In this document: positions 22,914 to 37,400 of the stretch, piece after piece
Numbering within the stretch: position 1 is the first letter of the stretch
Layout of the letters: every line of letters starts with the position of its first letter
Assembly: GCA_005281725.1 (NCBI GenBank)
Contig: SSBO01000009.1
Location: forward strand, 2,926,163 to 2,990,162
Reading direction: 5' to 3'
Length of the DNA stretch: 64,000 bases
From: Wuchereria bancrofti
Taxonomy: Eukaryota > Nematoda > Chromadorea > Rhabditida > Onchocercidae
Program-made: the position numbers and the translations under genes
Notes under the pieces: generated by a model
Database searches by the model: none
What the model was told of the DNA's origin: nothing
Seen by the model: only the letters and a program-made list of their open reading frames with translations

Positions 22914-24277
22914 CTGATACTATAACTGTTTATTATTCTTATTATTTTAGTGATTAGCATTTCAATTCATTTTGTCTATTTTTACAAAACGATGAAATCA
23001 ATTTAATAAGATAAAGATGAAACCGTTCTCTTCTTCATTATTCAATTTCTGTCCCGGAAATGTTACAAACTTTTAGTGAGGCATTTCCGTTTTTTTTTTC
23101 TTTTTGTTCTAACTAACCGTTTATTTTATATTCAATTAAAAATTGATATGTGTTGTTAAAAAAGAAGAAAGGTTTTTTTTCTTCTACCAAATTATGGAAT
23201 ATTTTAATGATATAATTAATACTGTAAAGAGTTGAAACTAAAAATGATTACAAGAAATATCGTTGTATCGTTAAGATCAAAGGTAAAATAGTGAATAATG
23301 ACTATTCTTATTCCAATTAATTTTTTTTTTTAACAATTAGATCATTGGATTTACTTTTCGTCTTCTTTACAGTAACAAATGAGATAGTTGTATAATAAAT
23401 TGATAAAGATAAGAGCCATTGTTATTCTTAATTTTGATTTCATTAATATTTCGAATACTAAAATTCGATTTCATTTTATTAAATTTCACATTAACTTTTT
23501 TCTCTTCATTTGTTTCATTAACTTTTACTTTTCATTCCCACAATCTCTCTTAAATACATACTTGTTTGTAAATCGTTTTTTGTTGTCGCTGGAATTATAG
23601 TATTTCAACTTAAAGTGCTCTATGTTAATTCTTTGATGGAAGTTACTAAACTTTTATAATACTTCTTTTTTTCAATTTGTTAACCTTCATTTCTACTTGC
23701 TTAACTTTCTCAATTGTTTAACAGTTTAAAATTTTTCCAACTTTTCAATTTCATTTGTTTAAGCGATAATTTAGCTCTATATTGAGTGCTCCGATTCATT
23801 CATTATATTTAATTTTACATATTTGCTTAATAGAAAAAAAAATCTAAGATATATATCAAATATTTTCATTGTTTTCTTAATATCTCTAAATTTAATTTTC
23901 TTAGCAAAACTTTTTCTTTTCTCTCTACAAACTATAAAACGATGCATTTTAAGCTTATTCATCATTAAACTAACTTAAAAGAAATGATTGAATAAAATCA
24001 AAAAAAAAAAAAGATAATTTAGACTATAATGATTAATATTTAAAGCTTTGCTATTAATTTGAATTATACACAATCGATGTTTACTTCTTCTTATCCAAAG
24101 CGGCTGCTTTTTGCATTGCGACGCTCAAACGTATCGCATAATGAATGAATAATCATCTTTAATAGTTTTGCAACTGTTCCATTTTGAAGTATCTTTTCAT
24201 TTTCAAAAATGTCGGTCTGATTGAAAGAAACGCATTGAGAGATTATTGAATGGTTGCTTATCAAGCTGTAATATTCC

Positions 24278-24303
24278 CTCTCTCTCTCTCTCTCTCTCTC
24301 TCT
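24278..24303 (+). repeat. (CT)n microsatellite
   Basis: Thirteen CT dinucleotides in a row in intergenic AT-rich sequence. Confidence 0.85.
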
Positions 24304-24699
24304 GTCCCTGTATGTGTTTTCTTCTTGGTCTGATATGAATGATTAGAAGTACTTTCTCCTTCCATCTCTTTTTCTTATATTAATAGAGTAATAATCTCCC
24401 TCTGTTTTCTTAATATCTTTAATCTTAACTTTTTTAGCAAAGTTTTTCTTTTCTTTTTTTTTTTCTGCAAACTGTAAAAAGATTTATTTCGATTATGTGT
24501 TAATGGCATGAATCATCACTAACATCCCTTTTCTTTACTAACAAAGATGACAGTTTTGCTTCATTTCTGACCTGTCACTCTGTGCTTGGTGTAAAAAATT
24601 TTAGCTAAGCGATAATCAACTAAGCTACTACCAACTTTACTTTAAAGCTAATCAAATGATCAGACATCTTAGAATCATTACAATGGTCAGTTTACTCAC

Positions 24700-24909
24700 A
24701 CAGATGAATACTTGTAAGCCTTTTCGTGTGACACTTAGAATAGAATGACGACCTTTTGTAATCGACATCATATGTACTCGATAGGATTTGCTTCATCAAA
24801 TTTTTCCACTCTTCAGAGGACATTCGACCCAAGGTCATGTCTTTGCATTCCACTTGAACAACTAGATGAACTGTCATGCTGCGATGAACTTTCTTTTTGC
24901 GCAAATATA
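24700..24909 (-). CDS. Candidate orphan exon of an unrecognised gene
   Basis: On the minus strand this 210-base segment starts after an acceptor (TGATTAACAG) and ends at a strong donor (GTGAGTAAAC), with 69 codons open between in one frame (phase 1 in, phase 1 out). The peptide has balanced composition, with stretches such as VQVECKDMTLG and SSEEWKNLMKQIL, unlike the Phe/Ile/Asn-rich chance frames nearby. I do not recognise a family and found no convincing partner exons. A chance open stretch with fortuitous splice sites is the alternative. Confidence 0.35.
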
Positions 24910-26264
24910 CTGTTAATCATATGCAAACACTACTACTTTATATTAGTGTCATCGTTTTTTCATCTTCTCAAACTCTCTTCATTCTTCACTTTCAAAAATA
25001 TATGAAATTGTTTTCCTATCAATGTTAAAGACTGTTAAAAATTGATGAAATTTTAGGATTGCAAATAGTCTGCGCTTATTAAAGCACAAATAATTTTACT
25101 TAAAAAAAAAAAAATGCTATGTCTATTGAAATTAAATTTCATTCATCTTTTTTTCTGATCAGTGCTACTTACTTCTTCTGTTGTTGTTTCAGAAATGAAA
25201 ATGCAGTGCAAATATATGTTCATAAATTATTAATACCAATTAATTAACAACAATTGCTAGAAAATTTGCTCATAAACAGTGCAACTTAGTACAGTTTAAA
25301 AATTATGCAAAATAAAAAAGAATAGTAATATTTTGATCTCATTGATCAGTCAAATTAGTTTAATTAATATTGATGCAAAATTCAAAGTATTTCTACAAAT
25401 TTCTAAATAAGAAAAAATAATTTGTTACAAAACTTTATCACTTTTTTATAAGTTAGAAATTATAAAATACCTATCGAAATATTTAATTGAAATAATAAAC
25501 TTTAACATTTTAAACAAAAAGTCTATAATGAAATTAAAGTTCACAATGAAAGTTTGACTGAAAGTTTTAATAAATCTAATTTTTTTTTTCTTTCATCAAA
25601 AACTTTTCCTATTTGTGCATGGCGAATTTAGGCCGTCTGAATTGAATGTACAACGATGGAAATGATTGATTAGTTATAAATTTCATTTCATAACAATTGA
25701 ATGTATGTGCTTGTTTTTTTTTTTTTTTAAATTCATTTTTTCCGGTTGCACATTTTGATTTTAGTTGGTTTTTTTTCTTTTTTTCATTTATTAAAAGAAT
25801 CGAATCTGAAGACGAAATGAAACTGTTTGATGTACACCGGAACAAACTTTCCTGTTTCTCTCTTCTTTCCATATCTCTTTTCAACCAATTAAAATCGTTT
25901 ATTCTTTTAAATGATTCAATTTTTCAGCAATGATTTAATTACTTTTTTTACATTCTACTTTTACCTTGATCATTTTTTATTTTCGCACAATGAATTAAAT
26001 TTTATTGAATGTTTTTAATAAATGATTTTTTTTTTTTTTTGAAGTTGATTGAAACCAATCAAAATCATTAATATTACTATTAACAAATGTTATTTTAAGT
26101 ATGAATTTAGTTACACTGCAAGTTACTACCGTAATAGCTAACAGTTATTTATCTTCTGTTCTATACCTTAATTTTCTCAAGATTATGCTAATTTTTAAGT
26201 TTGATTGAAAACATGAAGATATATGCATTATCGATTATAGCAATTGATAATTGATAAATTATCA

Positions 26265-26301
26265 GTGTGTGTGTGTGTGTGTGTGTGCGTGTGTGTGTGT
26301 G
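26265..26301 (+). repeat. (GT)n microsatellite
   Basis: About 18 GT dinucleotides with one CG interruption. Confidence 0.9.
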
Positions 26302-27046
26302 ATATTTCAACCTATATTGTTAGTTGACTTCAATGAAATCTACCATTTTCTTCTCACATTTCTTTATTTTATAAAAATTGATCAATCCAAAAAAATAAAT
26401 AAAAAAGAAATAAAAAAAATGTGAAATTAAATTTCATTTTAGCTTGCAGCTGAAAATCTTCGAGAAAGTACAAATTTAATATTGTTAGTTATCATTATAG
26501 GAAAGCAGAAATGAAATAAAATTTTGAATTTAATTTGAAAAGATTATTCGAAAAAAATGAAATGATATTTAATGTTTTATTTGTCACTGATTTTAAAATT
26601 GAATAAATTATACAATAACGATAGATTATGTAATTGCAAATGTAGTATTTCGATCTATTAATGTTATCGTAAATGCCTTTCTCTTTATCGCTTTTTCCAC
26701 AATTCACCTCTCATTCTTCCTCTCACAACATCCATCTTTTAATTTATGTTCGTCCTACATTTAAATTTCGTCTCTGTGTAAATTTTCTAAAAATTAAATT
26801 TATTAGTTTTCACTTTAATACTACTGAAATTCAGCAGTTTAAATTATTTATCCATAGTATGGCACAACCGTCACCATTTTAAATGATTTAATTCTATATA
26901 TGTCTCAAAGTATCAAACGGAGAATTATTCATGTTGCTTCGTTCTTCCCTTAGGCTATTTGCATAAGATTATGTTGAAAAATTGATTTGATCAATCAATC
27001 AATCAATAAAATTGAATACAATTCTATCAGTTTAACAATTTAAACA

Positions 27047-27180
27047 AAAATTGGCTCACTTTGAAAGATTGTTATTACTGATCCGGGATCTGCTGCATAA
27101 ATCCAAACAGACGCGTTATTGTCTGCCTTCAATATTAAATTAACATAAATATAAGTTGTATTACTTCCTTTCAAAGTCAT
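27047..27180. other. GC-richer island, open on both strands
   Basis: Amid AT-rich DNA, this segment has coding-like composition on both strands. On the minus strand an acceptor (ACATTTAG) is followed four bases later by an ATG and a ~49-codon frame containing NNASVWIYAADPGSVI. On the plus strand a frame contains FERLLLLIRDLLHKSKQT. Neither resembles a family I know. It could be a first exon, a relic or a conserved non-coding element. Confidence 0.3.
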
Positions 27181-27485
27181 TATAATCATTTAACTAAATG
27201 TTTAAAATCAAGTTTTAAAATCTTCACTATTTCAACTTTCTTTATCACATTTAAATGATCACAATCACTCTGATCATTGTAATTTCTTCAATTGCTATTA
27301 CTATTATTCCATCTTATCATTATTGGCATCTTTTGTTATATTATTGAAATAAACAAAAAAACTTATTTCAATTAGTACTTTTCTTTTTTGTCTTTTTTTT
27401 GCATTCACATTTACAATAAGTAGCGATATTTATCATTTTTCAATAAACTCTATTTGAAGAGAATTTTAAATAGTTTTACTAAAAG

Positions 27486-27667
27486 TTTTCAAATAACTGC
27501 TGTGTAATTTAATTCTCATAAAAAGTTTCTGTATTTCATTAATTTTTTTTTTTTTTTGAAGAAAAAAAAGAGTCATAATTTTAACTTTTATAATTTATTA
27601 CGAATTATGTATAAACCAAAGTGTTATTTTTTTTTCAAACAACTGCTGTGTAATTTAATTCTCATAA
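27486..27667 (+). repeat. Near-identical 35-bp direct repeats
   Basis: TTTCAAATAACTGCTGTGTAATTTAATTCTCATAA-type sequence occurs twice, at about 27488-27520 and 27634-27666, differing at one position and separated by about 110 bases of poly-T/A-rich DNA. Confidence 0.7.
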
Positions 27668-28380
27668 CATGAATAATTTTACGGTATAAATAGAACAGAA
27701 CTACTATCTGAAATGAAGATGAAGGATATTAGAAATTAATGAAAAAAATGAATTACTTTTAGAAATTAGAAATGTTCCTTCAAAAGAGTTTAATTTTTAT
27801 AAATTCAGAACTGATTTTTTCCTTATAGCCTGATTTATTTTTAGAAATAAATATTTTCTTTTTTACTTTTCAATTCTGGATTGTGTTTTTGAAAATTGCT
27901 GTTATAAAATGTAAAATTACCATTTAACTGTTTCTTCCTCTTAAATAATATAATTTCAATTTCATAGCAGAAAATACATATCAATGAAATGTCATTTTGT
28001 TAAAATGATATGATAAATTGCGTTTGCTAATTTATTTGCGTTTTTAAAAGAAACTGATAAAGTTTTTTTGCAATTTTTCCATCAGTCAATTTTTTGAAAC
28101 TGATTGCTTGATTGTAAGAACAGATAAATAAGTAATAAATTGATTGTGTAAAATGTGAATGTGAAAGATCATTAATACTTAGTGTAAAATTATCTAAGAA
28201 CAAGCAAATTAATCTGAATGAAATTTAAATAAACTTAAACTTGCATCATATCTAAGCATTTGCCAGGTACATTGCAATTAATCTGTGACATCGAAATATT
28301 CACTGGAAAAAAGATTGAGAAATTATCTTCGTGCAATAAACTTTAATAGTTTATTATTTTTATTGTATGCATTGAAATTT

Positions 28381-28411
28381 AGGTGAATATTGTAAATGAA
28401 AAAAAGATGAA
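28381..28411 (+). promoter_or_regulatory. Acceptor and short leader before the GEF start codon
   Basis: TGAAATTTAG ends at 28382 and is followed by a 29-base leader and the ATG at 28412. It could be a spliced-leader site or the end of a 5'UTR intron. Confidence 0.35.
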
Positions 28412-31400
28412 ATGGTATCGGATCAAGAGAAACTTCGATCAAACAGTAACTGTAATTGCATCGATGGTGATAAAAATGATATCAATGATATCAACTATGA
28501 TAACATGAAATTAACGGCAACATCAATAATGTCTTCATCATCATCATCAACAACGACAACATCATCAACATCAACAACGTTAAAAAATGCTGAGGTTGAC
28601 CATGATACAGAAAGATTTGAGAAGTTATCAACGTAAGTTTTATTTAAGAAAAGATAATTATATATGATGTTAAAGCGATTTATCAATTAATTAATAGTTT
28701 GTTTATTAATTAGTATCGAAAAATTTTATGTTGGTGAAATATTCATGAAGTAAATCATATTTTTAGGTATTATCATAGTACGACAAGTACACCTACAAGT
28801 TCAGCAATCATTCAGGAATCAATTATGAATATTACAACTGCTGGTTGTGATTTGGGTAGTTAGAAGTTTAAAATAAAATATAAAATTTTGTCGAATTGTT
28901 AAATTATAATCAAAAATTTTCTCATTCATATATTTATCAAATTTTTCGTTTATAATCTTTTCAAAAAAAAAATTTGTGCAGTCGGATTACAGGTAAATCA
29001 TCCTTGTTAAAGCTACTAATTTTATAGGTCATGCATCAGCCGAAACCCTACCGCGTCCATCACGTGCATACAGGTTAGACCTTTGAACGCTGTACAGAAT
29101 ATAAATTAAAATAAAATTTGAAATGATATCGGAGCGAATTCGTAATTTTATTGCGAATTCAGTGTAGCATGAATTCTTTTATCACAGTCTTTAAAATTAT
29201 TTTTATTCAAATGTGTACCAAATTGATTTTAGAGATTTTGGACGTAATACTTTAGTATTAAAATTTAGAAATTAAGTCCAACAAAAAAAAAGAGAAAAAT
29301 ATTTAGTTGGGTAAAAAGAGGGCAAAGTAGCGCAATTGGCACACATACATACACACATACACAGACATACACAAACATACATATACACAAATGAATATTT
29401 ATTGTTGTTGGAATGTACTTCCCACAAAAATGATAACGACTGGCATTTTTGCACATCAATCTTATAAGATGACAAGTTATCGAAGAGAACGACAAATTAG
29501 ATTTTTGCATATTTATGTTCAGGCAGAACAGAAGAATAGTTTGAGATTAATAATTAATTAGAGAAGTATATTCATTTGGCATCAATAAATTATTGGCATT
29601 TTATTGTCTGAAATGAATATCTTAAATATTAAATATTTTTTATATCTCTTTTGCATTTTCATTCATTAATTTTTTTTTTTTGCTAAAGTTTTACTAAATT
29701 AATTGTTTAAAAATCATTATTTCAACCACTGATTATAATTTGAATGTTATTATGGCCATGAAGTATAACATAAAGATTGTAATTTTTTTTTTTTTAGGAA
29801 TTAATTGCTTAAATATTTTTGTTAAAAAGATTTTTCTTCTAAAATAATATCTCATAATTTTTTTTTTCTCTTTCAGAATAATAGATAGCAACATTTCGCA
29901 AAAAATTTTACAACAGTTAGTTGCTGATAAATTAGCCGCCGCACAAACAACCGGAAAAGGAACAAAATTTTTAAAAAGAAAAGGAAGTAGCAAAGGAACG
30001 ACTAATTTTTTCTTGTAAGTTTACTTATAAAATTAATTGTTTGTTACAATAACACTAAAATCTTGCTTTTAAATAGGTTATAATAAGTACTGCAAATAGT
30101 TATAATAAATAAAACAAATAATAGGTATTGACAATTTCAGTCAACGACAATCCAATTTTGGATCACAAATTTGGAATAGAACTGACGAATTACCACTCAT
30201 ATCGAAAGCACCAATTTTTCGCACCCATTGCGATGTCGTTAGAACGTCAAGTTTTAGTGGAAATCAAACGCAAATAATTCGCAAACATTTGGATTACAAT
30301 CGTAATTCATTACCTGTCAATATTACTGCATTAAACAACGAGTTAGTTTCATCTTAATTTAAATATGATGAGTAATTTCATTTAAAAGATAGCTTATTTA
30401 TCTCGAAAGTTGATAAATTAAGAAAATGCAGGAGCTAATGATTTTTCTTCTTGTACTTCTGCTAATGAACTCGTAATATTATGTAAGTGTTATAGGAAAA
30501 ATTTTGTTAACAAGTTAAATTATCATCAGAAAAAAGAATCAAAATTAAAATCTTATTAAATAAGTTATGGCTTTGTTAAAAAATTAAATTTTCTAGACAT
30601 CATTTTATTTTACTCAATGTGTTTTACTTAACACTTTAAGCGTCATTTAAACTCTCTTATTTGTAATTAAAATACTTATTAAAGATTAGTTTTAATTTTC
30701 TTTGATAAATATAAAAAGTAAAACATTTTCACTTATTTGATCATTGAAATTGTTAAAATCATCTACGATCTGATTTGTTTTTTTTTTTCTACATTGATTA
30801 GGAAGAAAAGAAGGCGAAAAAGTTTGATAAATATTAATTGTGTTCCAAATATCTAATAAACATTCCGACAAATTGAGCTTTTTTCCTCAGTAACTGTATG
30901 CCATCAAATAAATGGAGACAGTTCCAGTGACAACTCGAAATATTTTCTCTTTCATCAAGAATCCTCGGTCAATTCGAAATTGAGATTAGTCTTTATATCT
31001 CCAAATTAATGCTCTTATTTGTGACTTACTACAAAATGATCTGCTAGAAATCTTTTCATCAACGAATTTAATCCTAAAATATTGTTGGCCCAAAAAAGAA
31101 CAAATGTGTCTTTAAACAGGTAAATGAAGATTTCAATAATATTTTTAAAAATTAAGTCTTTTTCTTTTTTTAAATTGATAATATTTTACCTACTAATCAA
31201 ATTTGATAATTTCATTTTTTCTATTCAAGATATTTCCTCTTACATCAAGAATTCTCGATTATTTCTAGCATAAATCAATTTTTGCAGTGTACCGCTTTCT
31301 TAATAATTATCATAGCTTCATTAAATGTTTATGCAAAATTAATTATTCAAATTAATTGAATGAAGCAGCAGGCAAAAAGATCGGTTTAAGTTTACGCGTG

Positions 31401-34400
31401 AAGGATGAAAATATTTATCATTGCTCTTTCACATTTATTTTATTGAATTTTCAAATAGATCATTTTGGAATGATTAGGCAGACATATCAGATAAGTTTCA
31501 GGAAATTTGAGTTATAAAGATAGGTATCAAATCTGATATGGTTGTTTTCGTTTCGGCAAATGATCATATCTCAATAAATAACATTCGAGAGCATTAAACT
31601 GATCTAAGTGAATTTTAGTAAAATTTACTTGTTATAATTTTTTGCATATCCTTGGTGCATTACCCCCGCCAACAGCTGGTTACATCATAATACTACCGTG
31701 CTGATATGTGATTAGCTTGTTAGTAGTTTAATTTATGTTTCTACTACTATAAACTTCATACATTCCATTTGAAATTGGCATAAAAATCAAATAATTCAAT
31801 TTGAACATTTAACAAAAAAGAAAAAAAAAGAAAACAAACAAATACGAATAAACATAAGAACAAACGAAAAAATGAATTAAAAAAAAGAGAGAGATAATAA
31901 ACAAAGAAGTAGAAAATAAATTTTATTCCAATTTCTTCGAAAGGTTAACTTCCATTGACCTTTCTTCACCTTTCCCTTTTTTTTTTCTGTCACTATTTCT
32001 GCCACTTTTTCTGCTTATGTCATTTTTCGTTGGAATTTTTTCGCCGAATTGTGAAATATATGTGAATTTGTCCGGATAGTTCTATTGTTTACAGTTTGTT
32101 TACTGAGTTATCATTGTGAGAGTTGTGGAGTGGAGGAAGCAAAAGATGTATGATTTGAATAGTGGCTTATTGAATGAAGGAATTTGTTTGGTCATCGTCA
32201 CCCGATCACTCCCGTTTCTTTCATTCCGATTTCAAATACTAGTCTTTCATCCATTTTGTTATTTCCTCATCTATTCACTCTCTATTCTTTCCAATTTTTG
32301 CAAAGTTCTTGTTGATTTAATCCTATCCTTTTTTTATCATTCTTCGATCGTATTCTTTCTTTTTTTTCATTTTTATTTTATAGTTTTTCGGTTCAGGTTA
32401 ACAAAAGTTTAGGTACAAGAGTGAAAATTCCGTATCTTTGAAGAAATAAACTTTCGAAGTTTGATAAATTAAATAGAATAGGATCTTTAGATAGTGTAAG
32501 AGAAAAGTTTTATTATCACACTTCACCGTCTGTTAAAATTGATTAAAAGTCAAAAAATTAAAAAGCTCTTATTTTTAAACCTAAAAGATGAGAATTTGTA
32601 ATAACTCAAATACAACTAATATCAAATGAAATCTCAATGTATTTGTAATGAATTGAACTATAGATCTTTCTAGCCTAGTTGGCTAATTATTACTTTTTGT
32701 TGAGTTAAAAAACAACAACTGAATTGTTGATTTTTTTGAGAAAAAAAAATGTTTTTTTTTTTCTTTGAATAATAATATTTCGTTATGGAAAACAACAAGT
32801 TTTCTAATCTTTTAATTGGGAGAAAAGGCGAAAAAACTTGTTTGTGTTACTAAAATGGAGCGAGCACATATAGCAATTATAAAATATTTTAATCATCTAT
32901 TAGCGAACAAATTTTGCAAAAGAAAAAGATGGATAAGACATGTTGAAGATAATGGGAAAAGAAATTTTTGGGTATGTTTTATTTGTGGGCAAAATGATGA
33001 GAGAATTAAAAAGCAAATAATTAAATTACATAATGATTCGTTAATGATTATTTGATATTAGTGGACAGAAGAATTGCTCAAATTGCTCTCAAAAGGATGT
33101 TTGATCCATTTGATGTAAAACTAGTTCCACTACTAAGCAATATTAGTCTTAAGAATAAGCATTTGTTACGGCTGAAAGACCTTGGAAAAAGTAGAAGTAA
33201 TGATGAGTAAGGCATTGGACAAAAACACTATCTGAAAAGATTGCCAAATTCTCCATTTTGTTCAAAAAAGCTTTTTTCTTTTTTTTCTCACTGACTGTTT
33301 TTTTTTTCTTAAAATCTTTTGTTAGTTTTATTTAAACAAATTAATTACAATTCTGTTGAGAAGCTGAATTTAATTATCTTTAATACATACATTCATTCAG
33401 AGAAAATATATCTAACTCATATCTCTTTGATATTTTACTAATGTCATCAGGCCAAGTCAGGTGTTACTTTGTCTTTATTGTTTTCCCATTTGTTTAATGA
33501 TGATGTTTGCTCCACAGCAACAATTATTATCCCAGTGTTATGGAATATTTCATTATAATTACTTCTGACTTTTAGAATTTTTATAGCAAAAACTTTAAAA
33601 AAGTTATTCTTCATTCTTCTTTCTTAAAAGTAGTGGCTACCATTAGTTATCAGTGATTATCATCTCACAATATGTCACCATTTGATATGATTTGATAGAA
33701 AGCCTAACACTTTCGTCTTATCAACTGAGCTAAATGATTGAATATGCCGAATGTGGTAATATTTATTTGAAATGATAATTTCTAGAAATGTTATATGTTT
33801 GCATTTCTTTCGGTTAAGTGAAAGTTAATTATTTGTTTAATAATTATAATATCACTATAAAGTAATAATGCATGTAAAAGGTGCTTTAGGACTGGTTTGG
33901 TGCTCAATCATCCATTTCTATCATTATTGTCAAAATTTTACTTTTTCCTTTTCTCATTTCATCAGAAAATCTCTCCCCTCTCTCTCTTTTTCTTTCTATC
34001 TCCGTATCACGCCTCTTCTTTCAACAACAATATTATCCAAAATTTTCATTTACATATTTAATCGATTCTTGGGAGAAGACGTTCAATTAAAATAAATATC
34101 CATGCATGATCAATATTATTCTTTATATTATTGGTGAAAAACATGCCAGAAGACATTTATAGAAGTGAAAGTTAAACACTCAGCCTAAAGCTGTTTATAA
34201 TTTTATTTATTATTCTTAAGTTAGACTATTATTTCTCATAGAAGAATGATATAGCCTTAACATGCGATTGTCTTTATGGCCTTATGGTCCAGTAATCCTT
34301 TTGACTTTTCATTTCGAATCGATTCGATCTCAAGGCGCATTTCATTCCAATTTCATTTTCAGAAGAGAAATTTAGAATAAAAAAGGAAAATAGTCTTTTA

Positions 34401-37400
34401 CTTAGGAAAATAGCTTCTATCTTATTCTCTTTATGACCTTATCAATTTGCCATATGTTTGATAAAAGTAAAACTGATAGCTTTAATCTTTAGTCTAATAG
34501 ATCGATCCATAAGGATATCTACCAAAAGATAAATGATATACGTCTTTTACCTCCGAGTGAAGCTAAGTAGTAACATCGGATGAATTTGCTGAAAATTTTT
34601 AATATATTTTTCACACATATTAATTATAATTGATGAATTCTGGAGTGTTTTGGCTACAGCCAGTTTACATTAACAAACTGATATGATTTTTAACTTCATT
34701 TTAACATAATATTCACATAATAATGTCTATTTAATGTAGAAATTACTTTCACACTTACATTAACATTAATGTCACTTTTTTTTTTCACGTGCCATTACGT
34801 ATCATACATACGTGATAAGCATTGTTTATCTTACATGCATAATACTGCAACATGTTCTTTTTATGTTTATCTTTTAATGCAGTGTGAAATGCATATTCAA
34901 ATTATTCAGCCACCAAGAACTTTGTGAATAAATGCATGCATGCATGCATGCATATTTGAATGCATGCATTCCACGTAATCTTGTTTACATATATTGCATT
35001 GAAATGCTCATATTGCATATCTGTCATTCCTTATGCTAAAAATTTATGGCTATTTGTCTCTTCTTCAATTGATTTAGAAATGAAATGTTAGCTTTTGCAA
35101 GCCTTATTGCTTCAGCTTGCAATAGGCTATTTTATGCTTAACAATTCAATTCAATTGCAAGAAACTTGCAAAGATTGAATTGAATTTATTGGTTCGCTTA
35201 TTTCTTTTCATTGAGAAAATTTAGCACTTTAAAATTTTCTTTTGTAATGTAAGAGCGCATTTTCTTTTCTTTAAATCACTTTGTCGTATGTAATTTTTTC
35301 TTTTCATTGGAAATAAGATTAATAGGGTAAAATTATTCAAATATTTTTTCATAAATAATAAAATAAATCACCTTGACATATGATAATGTCACCAATTACG
35401 ATCATGTCACATTAGGGACAACAGCGCTTCTTCTGTTACGACGAATGAATGAATGAATGAGTAGTAGATTGTTAGTCGATTGTTCGTTTTCATTCATCCT
35501 TCTTCCACTGTTTATCATTTATTTCCTTTCATGTCTGTTCAATAATATCATCTCAGTCACTTTATCAGCGTGAATGGTAAACATTTCAATATTTAAAATA
35601 TTACTGATAAAGATGGTTCCGATAATATAATAAAAGAATGTAATATAGAGATGATCAGAGAAGAAACGCTTACTTTATCAATGCTTTGTTTTGAATTTCA
35701 TTTAACAAAATATATTGATTCAGGACATATTAATTTGTAACATTAATATATTAAAAAAATCTAGAGACTTATTGGATTTTTGCATTCAGAAGTGCTAAAG
35801 TTTAAAGTAATTTAGTTAAAGTATTTCATACATAATTCAAATTTTAGAATTGCATTTAGTCTAACAAATAATTGAAAAGGCAGAAGTGCTTAAGCATATG
35901 TATAAATTAATTCTTGCTATATATCGCATTTGCAAAATTGATAGCAATTATTTAACTTTGTTTCGTTTGCTTATCTCTTCTGATTTTTATTAACAACATA
36001 GTAATACACTTTTAATGATTATGCTTTATCATTTGCAATGATTAATTATACTTTATTGTTATTCTTATAACGAAAACTTACTAAAAGTAAGTACAGGTGA
36101 AAGTTGTAATGTAAAATATATATCGTAACGATTATCAAACAACATTTAATGCTATAAAAGTATAATAGTTAAGAAGCAAATAGGTTTTTTTGAAATTTTA
36201 CGAATTCTAAAAATATATTTGTGTTTCGTATTATCAATGCCATCGTGCAGTACTTTTTTCTAACAATTATTTCTTTTGTTAACAACTACTAATTTATAAA
36301 ATAACAGACTTGCTTCGAAAAAAATTTAATTTTAACTGCCAGTCACTTCTAATTTATTCAAATTGTGCCTAATTGAGATTTTGAATATTTAAATGAAAAA
36401 TTGGTTGATTTGTTGCCACAACTTCTGCTTTTATTTAATAGACATTTCATATTTGTGATTGTTAAAATAGAATAAATCAATTATTACTCATAGATTTATA
36501 GATGTGCTATTAATTCCTTTAATAGCAAAGACTTTTATATTACTAGCATTTGAAATATAACCTTATAAATTAAGCTAAAAACTTAATAACAAATAAAATG
36601 TGTTTAATTGAGATTTCAAATATTTAAATGAATACATTGGTTAATTCTATCAAATATGTTGCATACATTTTCTACTTTTAGTTATGCTTCCAATTATATA
36701 TTCTAAATGTTGTACTTTTTTTATGTATTCATTTCTTTTTTATTTATTCTCTAATTATGCACTCTAATCAAGCATTCCTGCTATTTAAGTTAGTTTTTAG
36801 AACTTATAATTGAATATTATTAATTTAATACATTATGAATAATTTATCATTAATTATTTCCAATTTTCTTATATTTACCTTTTCTTTTCTAATTGATCAA
36901 AGTTTCAGGAAATTAAAAGCATTCATTTCTTAGCTTTGTTGATAATATTTGTAATATCACGCATGTTGCACATGATGTCAACACATTTTTCAAATAAACT
37001 TTTGTTATTTTGAGAAAAAAAAAAACTCAAAAATAATTTGCAACTTGTTGATTTGTTTGTTCATTTATAGCATCATTTTTCATCAGATCTCATTTACATT
37101 TCTGATTTCGTCAACTATTTGTTGCAGAAATGTTTGCCATTTGAAAATATCACAAAATTATATCTCTTAAATATATTTTAATGACATCACCAATTTGAAA
37201 TCCATTTTTTCCTACGATAAAAAACTATCTGAAATGCCTTGTTATTCTATTTTTTTTTTCTTCATATCACTTATCTTTTAATTAGAATAATTCGCATTAT
37301 TATTCTCTCATTTTGCATTCCAGAAAATTAAACTTTTTTTTTTGCTTCATTTCTTCTCAACAAGAATGATTGATAATGTTATGTCACGGAAGAAAGAAAA

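Larger units (their letters stand above)
20131..24690. other. AT-rich intergenic DNA with microsatellites
   Basis: No supported gene. Contents include a TTG/TTA-type trinucleotide tract (22809-22913), a small GC-richer patch at 22625-22750, a CT run (24278-24303) and many poly-T runs. The 60-70 codon frames in this stretch are very Phe/Ile/Asn rich and look non-coding. Confidence 0.5.

Noticed and set aside
29265..29510. Cys/Val-rich minus-strand frames
   Set aside because: They translate a CA/CATA microsatellite within a GEF intron.
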